Assembly: GCF_008123425.1 (NCBI RefSeq)
Contig: NZ_VSSS01000089.1
Location: 28,544-92,543, forward strand
Length of the DNA stretch: 64,000 bases
Direction of reading: 5' to 3'
Source of the DNA: Bradyrhizobium rifense
Lineage (GTDB): Bacteria; Pseudomonadota; Alphaproteobacteria; Rhizobiales; Xanthobacteraceae
Numbering within the stretch: the stretch's first letter is position 1; each line of letters begins with the position of its first letter. The translations under genes and the position numbers were made by a program. Below, one piece after another: positions 45,474 to 55,003 of this stretch. The notes under the pieces were generated by a model. That model did not search any database and was not told the origin of the DNA. It was given only the letters and a program-made list of their open reading frames with translations.

Positions 45474-46373
45474 CTACACCGCCGCCCGTGTGTTGAGGTA
45501 GATCGAATACAGCGAGGTCTGGCCGCAGATGTAGAGGCGGTTGCGGCGCGGACCGCCGAAGCAGACATTGGCGACGATCTCGCCGATCGCGATCGTACCG
45601 AGATGCGTGCCATCGGCTGCGTAGCAGAACACGCTGCGGCCCGCCGACGTCCAGATATTGCCATGGATGTCGCAGCGGAAGCCGTCATAGAGTCCGTCCG
45701 GGCAGGTGGCGAACAGCGAGGCTTCCCCGACTTTCTGCCCCTTGACCTCGTAGGACCAGATCGTCGGCGGAAGCCCGCGGACATGGGTCGCGCCGGTGTC
45801 GGCGACATAGAGCCGGGTTTCGTCTGGCGAGAAGGCCAGCCCGTTGGGCTGCACCCGGTCGGACACCACGCGCGTGATGGCACCCGAGCTGCCGTCGATC
45901 CGGTAGACGTTGGAGGCGCCGATCTCGGACGGGCTGTGCTGCCCTTCATAGTCGCTGTCGATGCCGTAAGTCGGATCGGAGAACCAGATCGAATTGTCCG
46001 ATTTGATCACGACGTCGTTGGGTGAATTCAACCGACGACCCTCGAACGCATCCGCCAGCACGGTGATCGCGCCATCGTGCTCGGTTCGGGTGACGCGCCG
46101 CATGAAATGCTCGCAGGTTACGAGCCGCCCCTGGCGATCGGTCGTGTTTCCGTTGGAATTGAAGCTCGGCGCGCGGAACACCGACACTGAGCTGTCGGTC
46201 TCGTCGAAGCGCATCATCCGGTTGTTTGGAATGTCGGACCAGATGAGGTAACGCCCGGCCGGAAAATAGGCGGGGCCTTCAGCCCAGCGGCAACCGCTGG
46301 TGAGTTTCTCGAGATTGACATGGCCGAAGACCAGCCGCTCGAAGCGAGGGTCGTGGGCGACATAGGGGAGCAT
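45474..46373 (-). CDS. SMP-30/gluconolactonase family protein
   Basis: 299 residues from ATG 46373 (AAGGAGG upstream). Six-bladed propeller: CRWAEGPAYFPAGRYLIWSD, VFRAPSFNSNGNTTDRQGRL, CEHFMRRVTRTE, LNSPNDVVIKSDNSIWFSDP (metal-site Asn/Asp), VQPNGLAFSPDETRLYVADT, CDIHGNIWTSAGRSVFCYAA. Lactone hydrolysis with a bound divalent metal is expected. Convergent with the Nit1C end (14 bases) and downstream of the Liv-type operon on the same strand, so it may belong to that transport system. A second family member is at 55832. Confidence 0.88.
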   Translation of the reverse strand: MLPYVAHDPRFERLVFGHVNLEKLTSGCRWAEGPAYFPAGRYLIWSDIPNNRMMRFDETDSSVSVFRAPSFNSNGNTTDRQGRLVTCEHFMRRVTRTEHDGAITVLADAFEGRRLNSPNDVVIKSDNSIWFSDPTYGIDSDYEGQHSPSEIGASNVYRIDGSSGAITRVVSDRVQPNGLAFSPDETRLYVADTGATHVRGLPPTIWSYEVKGQKVGEASLFATCPDGLYDGFRCDIHGNIWTSAGRSVFCYAADGTHLGTIAIGEIVANVCFGGPRRNRLYICGQTSLYSIYLNTRAAV

Positions 46374-46494
46374 GCGTCCTCCTTGATGAGCCGCAGATTC
46401 TTGGAGCTGCCTGCGTGCCGTCCATAGTTTGATCGACCCTGCCAAATTTGCAAGCGTGCTTCACTTCAAGGGCGCATCGCGGCAGAAACGAAAT

Positions 46495-46519
46495 GCCCGG
46501 GAATAGGCCCCGGGCATCA
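46495..46519 (-). terminator. Terminator after the second Liv binding protein
   Basis: ATGCCCGGG, eight-base spacer ... CCCGGGCAT (46495-46503, 46511-46519), followed on the minus strand by TTTCGTTTC. It lies 29 bases past the stop at 46548, before the SMP-30 gene. Confidence 0.6.
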
Positions 46520-46547
46520 CGCGTTTGCGAAAGCGTTCTTCCGATAT

Positions 46548-47786
46548 TTACTGCGACAGCTTCACAAAATTCGGAAACTTCAGCTTGCCTTCCGCGACCT
46601 TCTCCGGCCACACCGTGACTTGCTTGCCGTCCTGCCACTGGAAGACAAGACCGGTGACCGCGCCGGGACCGTACTTGATGCCGTGGGTGAACTCGTCGTC
46701 CTTGCCGTAGAACTGGATTTGGCCGATCGTGCCCTCGAAATTGGTCTTCTCCATCTCGGCGACCATCTTGTCCGGATCGGTCGAGCCGGCGCGCTTGATC
46801 GCGTCGGTGATGATGTAGACCTCGTCATAGGCGGTGTAACCGGTATAGGCCGGCGGCATGCCGAACTTGGCCGCGAAGGCCGCCGCGAACGGCTTTGTCT
46901 TGGAGGTGACGGCGACGTCGGCCGTCGACACCGCGAACGACGGCACGCCGTCGGCGGCGCCGTTGGTATCCTTCCAGAAGGTCGGGCTCAGCGCCTGCGC
47001 GCTGATGCCGAACATCGGGATCGGCACCTGCTGGTTCTTCCACTGCACCGTCGGCTGAACGCCGACATGGGAGATGCCGGTGACGATCACGTCCGGCTTC
47101 TTGGCCTCGATGTTGTTGAAGATCGGCGTGAAGTCGGTGGTGTCAGGCGAGAAGCGCACATGCTCGACGACAGTCAGTCCGGCCTTCGGCAGGCAGGCCT
47201 CGTAGCCGATGTCGAGCGGCTTGGTCCAGGCGGCATCCTCGCTCATGATGGCGACTGTCTTCATGTGCATCTTGTCGACCAGGAGATCCTTGGCGGCATC
47301 GCAGACGATCTGGGCCTGGGCCGCCGAGGTCAGATAGCCATGGAAGGAGTACTTATTCTTCTCATAGTCGTTGTGGATCGCCTTGGTGATCTCGTTCGAG
47401 GCGGCGCCCGGCGTGATCAGCGGCATCTTCAGGCGAGCTGCCCAGGGCTCCAGCGCGAGCACGACCTCGCTGATATAGCTCGCGATCACGGCGGAGACCT
47501 TGTCCTCGCTCACCGCGCGCTGGAAGGCGCGCACCGAGTCGGCCGAAGAACTCTTGTTGTCATAGGTGACGATCTCGACCTTGCGGCCGAGGATGCCACC
47601 CTTGGCGTTGATCTCGTCGGCGGCGATCTGCGCGCCGCCGGGTGTCGCGGCGCCTGCGATCGACTGCACCTCGGCGATGACGCCGATCTTGATCGGATCG
47701 TTCGCCTGCGCGTAGGCGGGGGCGGCGAGGCACAGTGCCAGCGCGGAGGTGAGGAGGCTGCTGCTCAAGATCGTTTGTGGTCGCAT
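46548..47786 (-). CDS. Branched-chain amino-acid-type ABC substrate-binding protein B
   Basis: 412 residues, signal peptide ending APAYAQA. Peripla_BP_6 fold: IGVIAEVQSIAGAATPGGAQ, ADEINAKGGILGRKVEIVTY, ISHVGVQPTVQWKNQQVPIP, FYGKDDEFTHGIKYGPGAV. Close paralogue of the binding protein at 51204, at the other end of the same operon. Last gene of the transport unit; 41 bases follow the ATPase. The pair probably arose by duplication and may bind different ligands. Confidence 0.9.
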   Translation of the reverse strand: MRPQTILSSSLLTSALALCLAAPAYAQANDPIKIGVIAEVQSIAGAATPGGAQIAADEINAKGGILGRKVEIVTYDNKSSSADSVRAFQRAVSEDKVSAVIASYISEVVLALEPWAARLKMPLITPGAASNEITKAIHNDYEKNKYSFHGYLTSAAQAQIVCDAAKDLLVDKMHMKTVAIMSEDAAWTKPLDIGYEACLPKAGLTVVEHVRFSPDTTDFTPIFNNIEAKKPDVIVTGISHVGVQPTVQWKNQQVPIPMFGISAQALSPTFWKDTNGAADGVPSFAVSTADVAVTSKTKPFAAAFAAKFGMPPAYTGYTAYDEVYIITDAIKRAGSTDPDKMVAEMEKTNFEGTIGQIQFYGKDDEFTHGIKYGPGAVTGLVFQWQDGKQVTVWPEKVAEGKLKFPNFVKLSQ

Positions 47787-47827
47787 GGTCGTTTCCCTTT
47801 GCTTGTTTTGTTATTGATACGCGCGAA

Positions 47828-49309
47828 TTAGAGAAAGTCGGCGCCGGCCTCGGCGGCGAAGCGGCCGGGATCGCCCTCCCAGACGATCCTTGCGTGCTCC
47901 AGCACATAGACGCGGTCGGCATGCGGCAATGCGAAGGTCACGTTCTGCTCGCCGAGCAGCACCGTGATCGACGTGGTCTGCCGCAACTTCGTTAGTGCCT
48001 TCGACAACAGCTCGAGGATGACCGGTGCCAGCCCCAGCGTAGGCTCGTCCAGGATCAGGATCTGCGGCTGCATCATCAGTGCGCGGCCGATCGCCAGCAT
48101 CTGTTGCTCGCCGCCGGACAGCGTCTGTGCCATTTGGCCCTGTCGCTCTTTCAGGATCGGGAACAGCTCGAACAGCCAGGCGAGCTGCGCGGCGCGCTTG
48201 TCGTCGGCTAGATGTTGCCCGCCGAGATCGAGGTTTTCCCGCACACTCATTTCGCCGAACAGCTCGCGCGATTCCGGGCACTGCACGAGGCCGCTGCGCG
48301 CGATCTTGGCTGGACTGGTGCCGCGGAGCTTGTCGCCGCCGCGGATGATCTCGCCGCTATAGGGCAGGAAGCCGGAGATGGCGTTGAACAGCGTGGTCTT
48401 GCCGGCGCCGTTGAGGCCGACGATGGAGACGAACTCGCCCTCGTGGATGTGGATCGAGACATTCTCCAGCGCCTGCGCCTTGCCGTAATGGACGCTGACA
48501 TTCTCGACCTGGAGCAGCGGCACCTTGTCCTTGAAGCTGGTCTCGGGCCGCGCATGGGTCTCGATGGCGCCGCCGAGATAGACCCGGCGCACGGTCTCGT
48601 TCTTCATGACGTCCTCGGCCTTGCCGGTGACGATCTCCTCGCCGAGATACATCGCCAGCACGCGGTCGACCAGCGCCGCGACGCTCTTGACGTTGTGGTC
48701 GACCAGCATCACGGCGCGGCCGTCGTCGCGAAAGCTGCGGATCAGGTCGGAGAACACGTCGACCTCGCCCCGCGTCAGCCCGGCGAAGGGCTCGTCTACC
48801 AGCACGACCTTGGGATCGCGCGCGATCGCCTTGGCGAGCTCGAGCCTTCGCAGATCGGCGAAGGGCAGCGTCGGCGGGCGGCGGTTCATGACGTTGCCGA
48901 GGCCGACGCGATCGGCGATCCATTTGGCGCGCTCGACCAGCGCCTTGTCCGGAAACAGCATGAACAGGCTGTCGGGCAGAAGCGCCACCATGATGTTCTC
49001 CAGCACCGTCTGCCGGTTCAGCGGCCGCGAGTGCTGGAACACCATGCCAAAGCCTTTTCGCGCGATCTTGTGCGCGGGCAGGCCGGCGACATTCTCGCCC
49101 TCGAACACGACTTCGCCTGCGGTCGGGCGCTCGATGCCCATCACGCTCTTCATCGCGGTCGATTTGCCCGAGCCGTTCGGCCCGATCAGGCCAAAAATCT
49201 CGCCGCTGTTGACCTCGAAGCCGAGGTTCTTCACCGCGGTTAATCCGCCAAAGCGTTTGGTCAGGCCGCGGACTTCGAGCACGGGCCGATTTGAAAGCCT
49301 TTGATCCAT
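47828..49309 (-). CDS. Fused LivG-LivF-type ABC ATPase
   Basis: 493 residues with two nucleotide-binding domains normally encoded separately. First (about 1-250): Walker A GPNGSGKS (43-50), Walker B KVVLVDEPFAGLT, but the signature is degenerate (LPFADLRRLELAKAI instead of LSGGQ-like). Second (about 262-493): Walker A GLNGAGKT (near 295), signature LSGGEQQMLAIGRAL, Walker B ILILDEPTLGLAPV. Start overlaps the permease stop by one base (TAATG). Energises uptake with LivHM-type permeases. Confidence 0.92.
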   Translation of the reverse strand: MDQRLSNRPVLEVRGLTKRFGGLTAVKNLGFEVNSGEIFGLIGPNGSGKSTAMKSVMGIERPTAGEVVFEGENVAGLPAHKIARKGFGMVFQHSRPLNRQTVLENIMVALLPDSLFMLFPDKALVERAKWIADRVGLGNVMNRRPPTLPFADLRRLELAKAIARDPKVVLVDEPFAGLTRGEVDVFSDLIRSFRDDGRAVMLVDHNVKSVAALVDRVLAMYLGEEIVTGKAEDVMKNETVRRVYLGGAIETHARPETSFKDKVPLLQVENVSVHYGKAQALENVSIHIHEGEFVSIVGLNGAGKTTLFNAISGFLPYSGEIIRGGDKLRGTSPAKIARSGLVQCPESRELFGEMSVRENLDLGGQHLADDKRAAQLAWLFELFPILKERQGQMAQTLSGGEQQMLAIGRALMMQPQILILDEPTLGLAPVILELLSKALTKLRQTTSITVLLGEQNVTFALPHADRVYVLEHARIVWEGDPGRFAAEAGADFL

Positions 49310-50235
49310 TACGAGCGAGCCTCGCGCGAGAGGGCCGCTCCGAGGAAGCCGCCGGGGAAGAACAGCACGACGAGAAGCGCGACCGCCGAGACGATGAAGG
49401 TCGCAAGCTCGCCGGTTGGGCGCAAAAATTCGCCGGCGACGATCAGGAAGATCGCGCCGAGCGCAGCCCCAAGCACGGTGCGCCGGCCGCCGAGCACGGC
49501 CGAGACGATGACGTTCACGCCGACCGCGACGTCGACGACGGTGCCGACCGAGGCGGTGCCGAAATAGAACACCAGCAGCGCACCCGACAGCCCCGAGAAG
49601 AACGCGCTGACGATGAAGGCCGCGAGCTTGTGCTTGACGATGTTGAAGCCGAGCGCGCCGGCCTGTACCGGGTCCTGGCCGCTGGCTTGCAGCACCAGCC
49701 CGATCGGCGATTGCGACAAGCCGTAGAGGATCGCTGCCGAGATTGTCATGAAGCCGAGTGCGATCCAGTAATTGGCGCCAGCATTGATGGTGATGACGTC
49801 GGGGATGGTCAGCCCGATCTCGCCGCCGGTGAGGTCGGCGAACACCACGACGAAGTTCTGCAGCATCAGGACCGCGACCAGTGTGGTCAGGCCGAAATAC
49901 GGCCCGCGCACCCGCAGCGCCGGCAGCGCCAGCACGAGGCCGGCGACGACGGAGGCCAGCGCGCCCAGCACGATGCAGAGATAGACCGACCAGCCGAACT
50001 GCGCATTGAGGATGCCGGCCGTGTAGGCGCCGACGCCGATCAGGAAGGTCGGACCGAAATTCACTTCGCCCGCGAAGCCGAACAACAGGTCCCAGGCCAT
50101 CGCGAACACACCGAAATAGAACGCGACGGTGAGAAGGCCGAGCACATAGCCGGAGACGTAGAGCGGCAGCGTGGCCGCGATGACGACCAGCACCAGCGAA
50201 ACGAAGAAGAGGCGCGAGGTAAAGAAGCCGGCCAT
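49309..50235 (-). CDS. Branched-chain amino-acid-type ABC permease (LivM-like)
   Basis: 308 residues, multi-helix permease. Signatures: AMAWDLLFGFAGEVNFGPTF (LLxGxxGxxxxG), RVRGPYFGLTTLVAVLMLQN, ASGQDPVQAGALGFNIVKHK. One base separates it from LivH-like upstream and its TAA overlaps the ATPase ATG. Pairs with the LivH-like permease. Confidence 0.92.
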   Translation of the reverse strand: MAGFFTSRLFFVSLVLVVIAATLPLYVSGYVLGLLTVAFYFGVFAMAWDLLFGFAGEVNFGPTFLIGVGAYTAGILNAQFGWSVYLCIVLGALASVVAGLVLALPALRVRGPYFGLTTLVAVLMLQNFVVVFADLTGGEIGLTIPDVITINAGANYWIALGFMTISAAILYGLSQSPIGLVLQASGQDPVQAGALGFNIVKHKLAAFIVSAFFSGLSGALLVFYFGTASVGTVVDVAVGVNVIVSAVLGGRRTVLGAALGAIFLIVAGEFLRPTGELATFIVSAVALLVVLFFPGGFLGAALSREARS

Positions 50236-50236
50236 C

Positions 50237-51112
50237 TCAGCGCCTCCCCAGAAGGCCCTGGGGCCGGATATACATCACGAACACAAGCAGCAGCAGCGCC
50301 GGAATGGTGCGGTAGGCCGGCGAGACCAGGTAGGCCGTCAGCGTTTCGAGATAGCCGACCACGAAAGCCGCGATCAGCGAGCCGGAGACGCTGCCGAGGC
50401 CGCCGAGCACCACGATCGAGAACGCGCTCGCGGTCAACGGCCCCACGCTGTAGGAGCTGACGCCGAGGAACATGCCGAGCAGCACGCCGGCGATGCCGGC
50501 GAGAATGCCGTAGATCCCCCACACCACGATGTAGATGTTGGTGAGCTCGAGGCCGAGCAGCGTGACGCCGCGCGGGTTCATCGAGGCCGCCAGCACTGCT
50601 TTGCCGGTGCGGGTGCGGTTCACCAGCAGCCACAGCAGCGCGATGACGAGGCAGCACACGATCGCGGTGAAAATCTCGTTCTTCGGCGTGCGGACGCCGA
50701 GCACGTCAACGACGCCCTCGACGATCGGCAGCACCGTCTTGGCGTTGTTGGTGAAGAAATAGGCGATCAGTTCCTGGATCATGATGCCCCAGAGCAGCGT
50801 TCCCGTGAGGACGAAGATCTCTTTCTCCTCATTCGGGATGCGCCGGGAGTCCTGGATCGGCTTGACCACCGCGAAGTAGGTGGCGAACGCCGCGAGGAGG
50901 GCGACGCCCACTCCGATCAGCGCGCCGGCATAGGTGCCGACACCAAGCACGCTGGCGGCGGCCCAGGCCGCCACCGCTGCCGCCACCATGATGGCACCGT
51001 GGGAGAGGTTGAGCACGCCGGAGACGCCAAAGATCAGTGTAAAGCCGGTGGCACCGAGAGCGTAGAGGGCGCTGATGGCAAAGCCATCAATCAGAATCTG
51101 GAAAGCTCGCAT
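50237..51112 (-). CDS. Branched-chain amino-acid-type ABC permease (LivH-like)
   Basis: 291 residues: FQILIDGFAISALYALGATG, FTLIFGVSGVLNLSHGAIMV (GVLNLSHG is the LivH hallmark), AASMNPRGVTLLGLELTNIY, VLGGLGSVSGSLIAAFVVGY. Stands 91 bases after the binding-protein gene at 51204; a strong hairpin lies in that gap. Forms the channel with the LivM-like subunit. Confidence 0.92.
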   Translation of the reverse strand: MRAFQILIDGFAISALYALGATGFTLIFGVSGVLNLSHGAIMVAAAVAAWAAASVLGVGTYAGALIGVGVALLAAFATYFAVVKPIQDSRRIPNEEKEIFVLTGTLLWGIMIQELIAYFFTNNAKTVLPIVEGVVDVLGVRTPKNEIFTAIVCCLVIALLWLLVNRTRTGKAVLAASMNPRGVTLLGLELTNIYIVVWGIYGILAGIAGVLLGMFLGVSSYSVGPLTASAFSIVVLGGLGSVSGSLIAAFVVGYLETLTAYLVSPAYRTIPALLLLVFVMYIRPQGLLGRR

Positions 51113-51170
51113 TGATGATTGGCCAAGAGTCCTACTGGAGGGAAGGTGCTGCGGGGGCCCGCAAATGGAA

Positions 51171-51195
51171 GCTCCCGGGAGGTGGTCCCGGGAGC
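51171..51195 (-). terminator. Intraoperon hairpin between binding protein and LivH-like gene
   Basis: GCTCCCGGGA, five-base loop, TCCCGGGAGC (perfect ten-base stem), followed on the minus strand by TTCCATTT. Probably partial termination or 3' protection, raising the binding protein over the membrane parts. Confidence 0.65.
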
Positions 51196-51203
51196 GTGTC
51201 CGA

Positions 51204-52448
51204 TCAGTTGCCGAGCTTGATGAAGCTCGGGAACTTGATGTCGACCGTGGCGACGTCCTTCGGCCAGACGGCGCTCTGCTTGCCGTCCTGCCATTGCAAC
51301 ATCAGCCCGGTGATCAGGCCCTTGCCGTATTTGATCGAGTGCGTGAACGGATCGTCCTTGCCGTAGAACTGGACGCGGCCGATCGTGCCTTCCCAGTCGG
51401 TCTTCTCCAGCGCATCGACCAGCTTGTCGGCATCGGTCGAGCCGGCGCGCTTCACGGCGTCGGCGATATAATAGACCTCGTCATAGGCGGTGTAGCCGGC
51501 ATAGGACGGGTAGTTGCCGAACTTCTTCTTGAAGTTTTCAGCGAACGGCACCGACTTCGGCGTCACCGCCACGCCGGGGCCGGAGACGCCCTGATAGAGC
51601 ACGCCTTCCGCCGCCTGGTTGCTGTCCTTGCCGAAGGTCTCGTTGGTCGCCTGCGAGGAGATGCCGAACATCGGGATCGGCACCTGCTGGTTCTTCCACT
51701 GCACCGTCGGCTGCACGCCGACATGGGAGATGCCGGTGATGATCACGTCAGGCTTCGAGCCCTCGATCTTGTTGAAGATCGGGGTGAAGTCGGTGGTATC
51801 GGGCGAGAAGCGGATGTGGTCGAGCACCTTCAGCCCGATCTTGGGCAGGCATTCCTCGTAGCCGACATCGAGCGGCTTGGTCCAGGCGGCGTCCTCGCTC
51901 ATGATGACCGCCGTCTTCATGTGCATCCTGTCGACGAGCAGGTCCTTGGCGCCGTCGCAGACCGAGAGCGCCAGTGCCGCCGAGGTCAGATAGCCGTGGA
52001 AGGTGTACTTGTTCTTCTCGTAATCGGCGTGGACGCTCTTGCTGATCTCGTTGGAGGCCGCACCCGGCGTGACGAACGGCGTCTTCAGCCGCGAAGCCCA
52101 GGGCTCCAGCGCCAGCACGACTTCGCTGATGTAGCTGGCGATGACCGCGTTGACCTTGTCCTCGTTCACGGCGCGCTGGAAAGCGCGCACCGAATCCGCC
52201 GAGGAGGAGTGATTGTCGTAACCGATGATCTCGATCTTGCGGCCGTCGATGCCGCCATTTGCGTTGATCTCGTCGGCGGCGAGCTGCGCCGCCTGCGGGA
52301 TCGATGCGCCGGCAATCGCCTGCGCTTCCGCGATCACACCGATCCTGATCGGATCGGCCGCAAAGGCCGGGCCTGACGCTGCCAATAATGCGCCGGTCGC
52401 GGCCGCACCAAGCACACTTCGCAATGCACCAGAGAGTGCTTTATTCAT
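51204..52448 (-). CDS. Branched-chain amino-acid-type ABC substrate-binding protein A
   Basis: 414 residues, first gene of the Liv-type operon. Signal peptide ending SGPAFAAD; then IGVIAEAQAIAGASIPQAAQ, ADEINANGGIDGRKIEIIGY, SSSADSVRAFQRAVNEDKVN, ISHVGVQPTVQWKNQQVPIP, FYGKDDPFTHSIKYGKGLI. The last long stretches are shared with the 46548 paralogue. Strong sigma70-type promoter 45-73 bases upstream. Ligand unknown; amides, urea-like compounds or amino acids are all possible. Confidence 0.9.
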   Translation of the reverse strand: MNKALSGALRSVLGAAATGALLAASGPAFAADPIRIGVIAEAQAIAGASIPQAAQLAADEINANGGIDGRKIEIIGYDNHSSSADSVRAFQRAVNEDKVNAVIASYISEVVLALEPWASRLKTPFVTPGAASNEISKSVHADYEKNKYTFHGYLTSAALALSVCDGAKDLLVDRMHMKTAVIMSEDAAWTKPLDVGYEECLPKIGLKVLDHIRFSPDTTDFTPIFNKIEGSKPDVIITGISHVGVQPTVQWKNQQVPIPMFGISSQATNETFGKDSNQAAEGVLYQGVSGPGVAVTPKSVPFAENFKKKFGNYPSYAGYTAYDEVYYIADAVKRAGSTDADKLVDALEKTDWEGTIGRVQFYGKDDPFTHSIKYGKGLITGLMLQWQDGKQSAVWPKDVATVDIKFPSFIKLGN

Positions 52449-52493
52449 ATTGTTCTCTCCCTTGACCCAAGCTTCTTTGAGCTATTGGGCGGG

Positions 52494-52521
52494 ACTATAA
52501 CGACGAGAGAATCCTCGGCAA
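52494..52521 (-). promoter_or_regulatory. Sigma70-type promoter of the Liv operon
   Basis: Minus strand TTGCCG (52521-52516), 16-base spacer, TATAGT (52499-52494). Transcription would begin near 52487 and give a leader of about 38 bases before the 52448 start. Confidence 0.55.
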
Positions 52522-52697
52522 GTGAAACTGTATTCAGGATTGTACGATGGGGACTAAAGTTCTAGCGCTGCGCAAAATGCAGGCAGACAAGTGCTGGACC
52601 CGTTGTGCGCAGCTATGCAGATTTCGTCGACGAGCATGCGCGTCTATCGCAGGCGGACAATTGCGCTGCCGTTGAGAAGCTGTGGCGTTGAGCCGGT

Positions 52698-53795
52698 TCA
52701 GCGCGCTTGCAGCAGCGATGGATCGAGCGGCGTGAGCCGGGCGGGATCGAACGGCGCGAGATCCACCTCGCGCGCTTCGCCTTCGGCGATGAGCCGTGCC
52801 ATGGCCTCGCCGGTCGCGGGCGCATTCAGGATGCCCCACACATTATGTCCGGTCGCGACATAGAGACCGTCGCTCTGCGGCACCCGGCCGACCAGCGGCA
52901 GGCCGTCCTCCGTCACGGGACGGAAACAGGCCTGCTGCGCGATGATCTTGTCGGGACGAAACAGCGGCGATAGCCGCTCGGACATGGCTTGCAGGCGCGC
53001 GATCGCATCGCGGTCCGGCGTCACCGCCGCCGGGTCGAGCGGCAGCGGCGCGATGTCGGAGAGTGCGGTGACATGCGTGCTGCCGTCGGCGCGCGGAAAG
53101 ACCTCGATCGACACGGTGCTGCCATCCGTCTCGCATTCCAGGAACAACGCATCGGCCGGCAGGTTGGGGTCGATGTCGTACACGATGCTCGGGCTGCGCT
53201 GGCCATAGACAGCGGGCAGGCTCATCCATTGCGCCGCGAGCAGCGACCATGGTCCCATCGCGATCATGACGGCATCCGCGTCAATGATGCTGCCTTCGAC
53301 CTCGACACCTTTCGCGCGCGTCGCATCGCGGACGATGCCGGTGACGCGGCCGCGGCGAAGCTCGGCGCCTTGCGTGAGCGCCGCGTTCATCAAGGCCGAT
53401 GTGAACTTTTGCGGATGAACGATCGCGGTTGTTTCGGTGGTGCCGATGCGCTGGGCGATGACGACGCCGTCGCTGAGCCAGCCGAGCGCGGATGGCGTGT
53501 TCCGGCGTGGGTCGCTATCAGGAGCAACGTAACCGCTATGCGCGCTCATCGGGCGGTAGCCCCAATCGCCTGCGATCTCCCCAGGCAGTTGTGCATGAAG
53601 CGCAAAACTGCGCCGCGCCAGCGCATCGAGCGGCGTACCCGCACACCAGTCGCGCGCCAGAAAACCGCCGGCCTAACCCGAGGCCGCGGCCGCCACTTCG
53701 GTCCGTTCGACGACGATGACATCGGCGCCGAGGCGGCAAAGGAAGTAAGCCGTGCAGGCTCCGATCACGCCGCCGCCGCAGATCACAACGCGCAT
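52698..53795 (-). pseudogene. DAO-family FAD oxidoreductase interrupted by an in-frame TAG
   Basis: A 365-codon frame from ATG 53795 reads as one protein of the D-amino-acid oxidase/glycine oxidase fold: FAD site VVICGGGVIGACTAYFLCRL and VVERTEVAAAASG, then a TAG codon at position 41 (53675-53673), then AGGFLARDWCAGTPLDALAR and onward to ATGHNVWGILNAPATGEAMA and the C terminus. Homologues of the TDA3-like group read SGKAGGFLA here, so AAG (Lys) has become TAG by one base. No frameshift is present and the remaining frame is intact. An internal restart at ATG 53549 (residue 83) would lack the FAD-binding beta-alpha-beta. Either a recent nonsense mutation, a sequencing error or suppressed amber codon. 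Confidence 0.85.
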
Positions 53796-53835
53796 GGCTT
53801 GTTTCCTGACCCGGGCCTACGCTTGAGGAGACAAC

Positions 53836-54954
53836 CTAGCTCGAATAGCCGCGTTCCAGGGCGTGACGCTGCTGGTAGCGGTCCAGCGCCAGATGGACGA
53901 GGCGTGTCAGCAGCTCTCCATACGGCACGCCGGAGGCTTCCATCATCTTCGGATACATGCTGATCGACGTGAAGCCGGGCAGGGTGTTGATCTCGTTGAA
54001 GCAGAATTCGCCGCTCTGCCGATCGAGGAAGAAGTCGACCCGCGCGAGGTCGCTGCATTCAAGCGCCGCGAACACCTGCACCGCGAGCGCGCGCACGCGC
54101 TCCATCTGTGCCGGATCGAGCCTGGCCGGAAGATCGACGCGGGCGCCGTCGGGATCGAGATATTTGGCCTCGTACGAATAGAATTCGTGATGGGCGTTCG
54201 GATTGAGTTCGCTGGCGACGCTCGCAAACAGCGTCTCGCCTTCGAGCACCGCGACCTCGATTTCGCGCGCGTCGATGCCCTGTTCAACCAGCACCTTGAC
54301 GTCATAACGAAACGCATCATCGAGCGCGGGGCCAAGCGCATCCCACGTCTTGACCTTGTGAATGCCGACACTGGAGCCCATGTTGCACGGCTTGACGAAG
54401 ACCGGAAGGCTCAGCCCCTCGACCGCCTTGGCGAGAGACGCGGCGCGGTCCGCGGCGAAGGCCTTGCGGGTGAGCACGCGATAGGGCGCGACCGGAACGA
54501 CGGCGAATTCCGCGAGTCGCTTGGCGACATCCTTGTCCATGCTGACGGCGGAGGCGAGAACGCCCGAGCCGACATAGGCGACCTCGGCCAACTCCAAAAG
54601 GCCCTGCACGGTGCCGTCCTCGCAAAGGGGGCCGTGCATGACCGGAAACACGACGTCGATCTCGATCGGGCCTGTCGCGCTTTCGGAGATCGGCACGAGA
54701 ACGCCGCGTCCGTCAGCCCCTCGGGCGAGCCGCATCTCGGGTGCATCGGGCAAGATCGGCAAGGCCGCCTGCGCCGGATCGATCCTGGCAAGATCGTTCC
54801 ACTGCCACCGGCCGGTCTTGTCGATGGAGATCGGGATCACCTCGAAGCGCGCGCGGTCGAGATGCCTGAGCACGGAGGCCGCCGATTTCAGCGAGACCTC
54901 ATGCTCACCGGACCTGCCGCCATAGAGAATAACGACGCGAATTTTGTCTGCCAT
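53836..54954 (-). CDS. ddl: D-alanine--D-alanine ligase
   Basis: 372 residues, ATP-grasp enzyme making D-Ala-D-Ala for peptidoglycan. Seen: VVILYGGRSGEHEVSLKSAA (N-terminal substrate loop), GPLCEDGTVQGLLELAEVAY, VGSGVLASAVSMDKDVAKRL, LPVFVKPCNMGSSVGIHKVK, EFYSYEAKYLDPDGARVDLP and the metal-site FCFNEINTLPGFTSISMYPK. Not in a mur/dcw cluster, so it may be a second copy. Lies 49 bases downstream of kdsB on the same strand and 40 bases before the broken oxidoreductase. Confidence 0.95.
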   Translation of the reverse strand: MADKIRVVILYGGRSGEHEVSLKSAASVLRHLDRARFEVIPISIDKTGRWQWNDLARIDPAQAALPILPDAPEMRLARGADGRGVLVPISESATGPIEIDVVFPVMHGPLCEDGTVQGLLELAEVAYVGSGVLASAVSMDKDVAKRLAEFAVVPVAPYRVLTRKAFAADRAASLAKAVEGLSLPVFVKPCNMGSSVGIHKVKTWDALGPALDDAFRYDVKVLVEQGIDAREIEVAVLEGETLFASVASELNPNAHHEFYSYEAKYLDPDGARVDLPARLDPAQMERVRALAVQVFAALECSDLARVDFFLDRQSGEFCFNEINTLPGFTSISMYPKMMEASGVPYGELLTRLVHLALDRYQQRHALERGYSS

Positions 54955-55003
54955 GGCTCAATTATCACGCGCTCTGTCCGGAAGTCACGTGCTGCCTCGG
55001 GGA

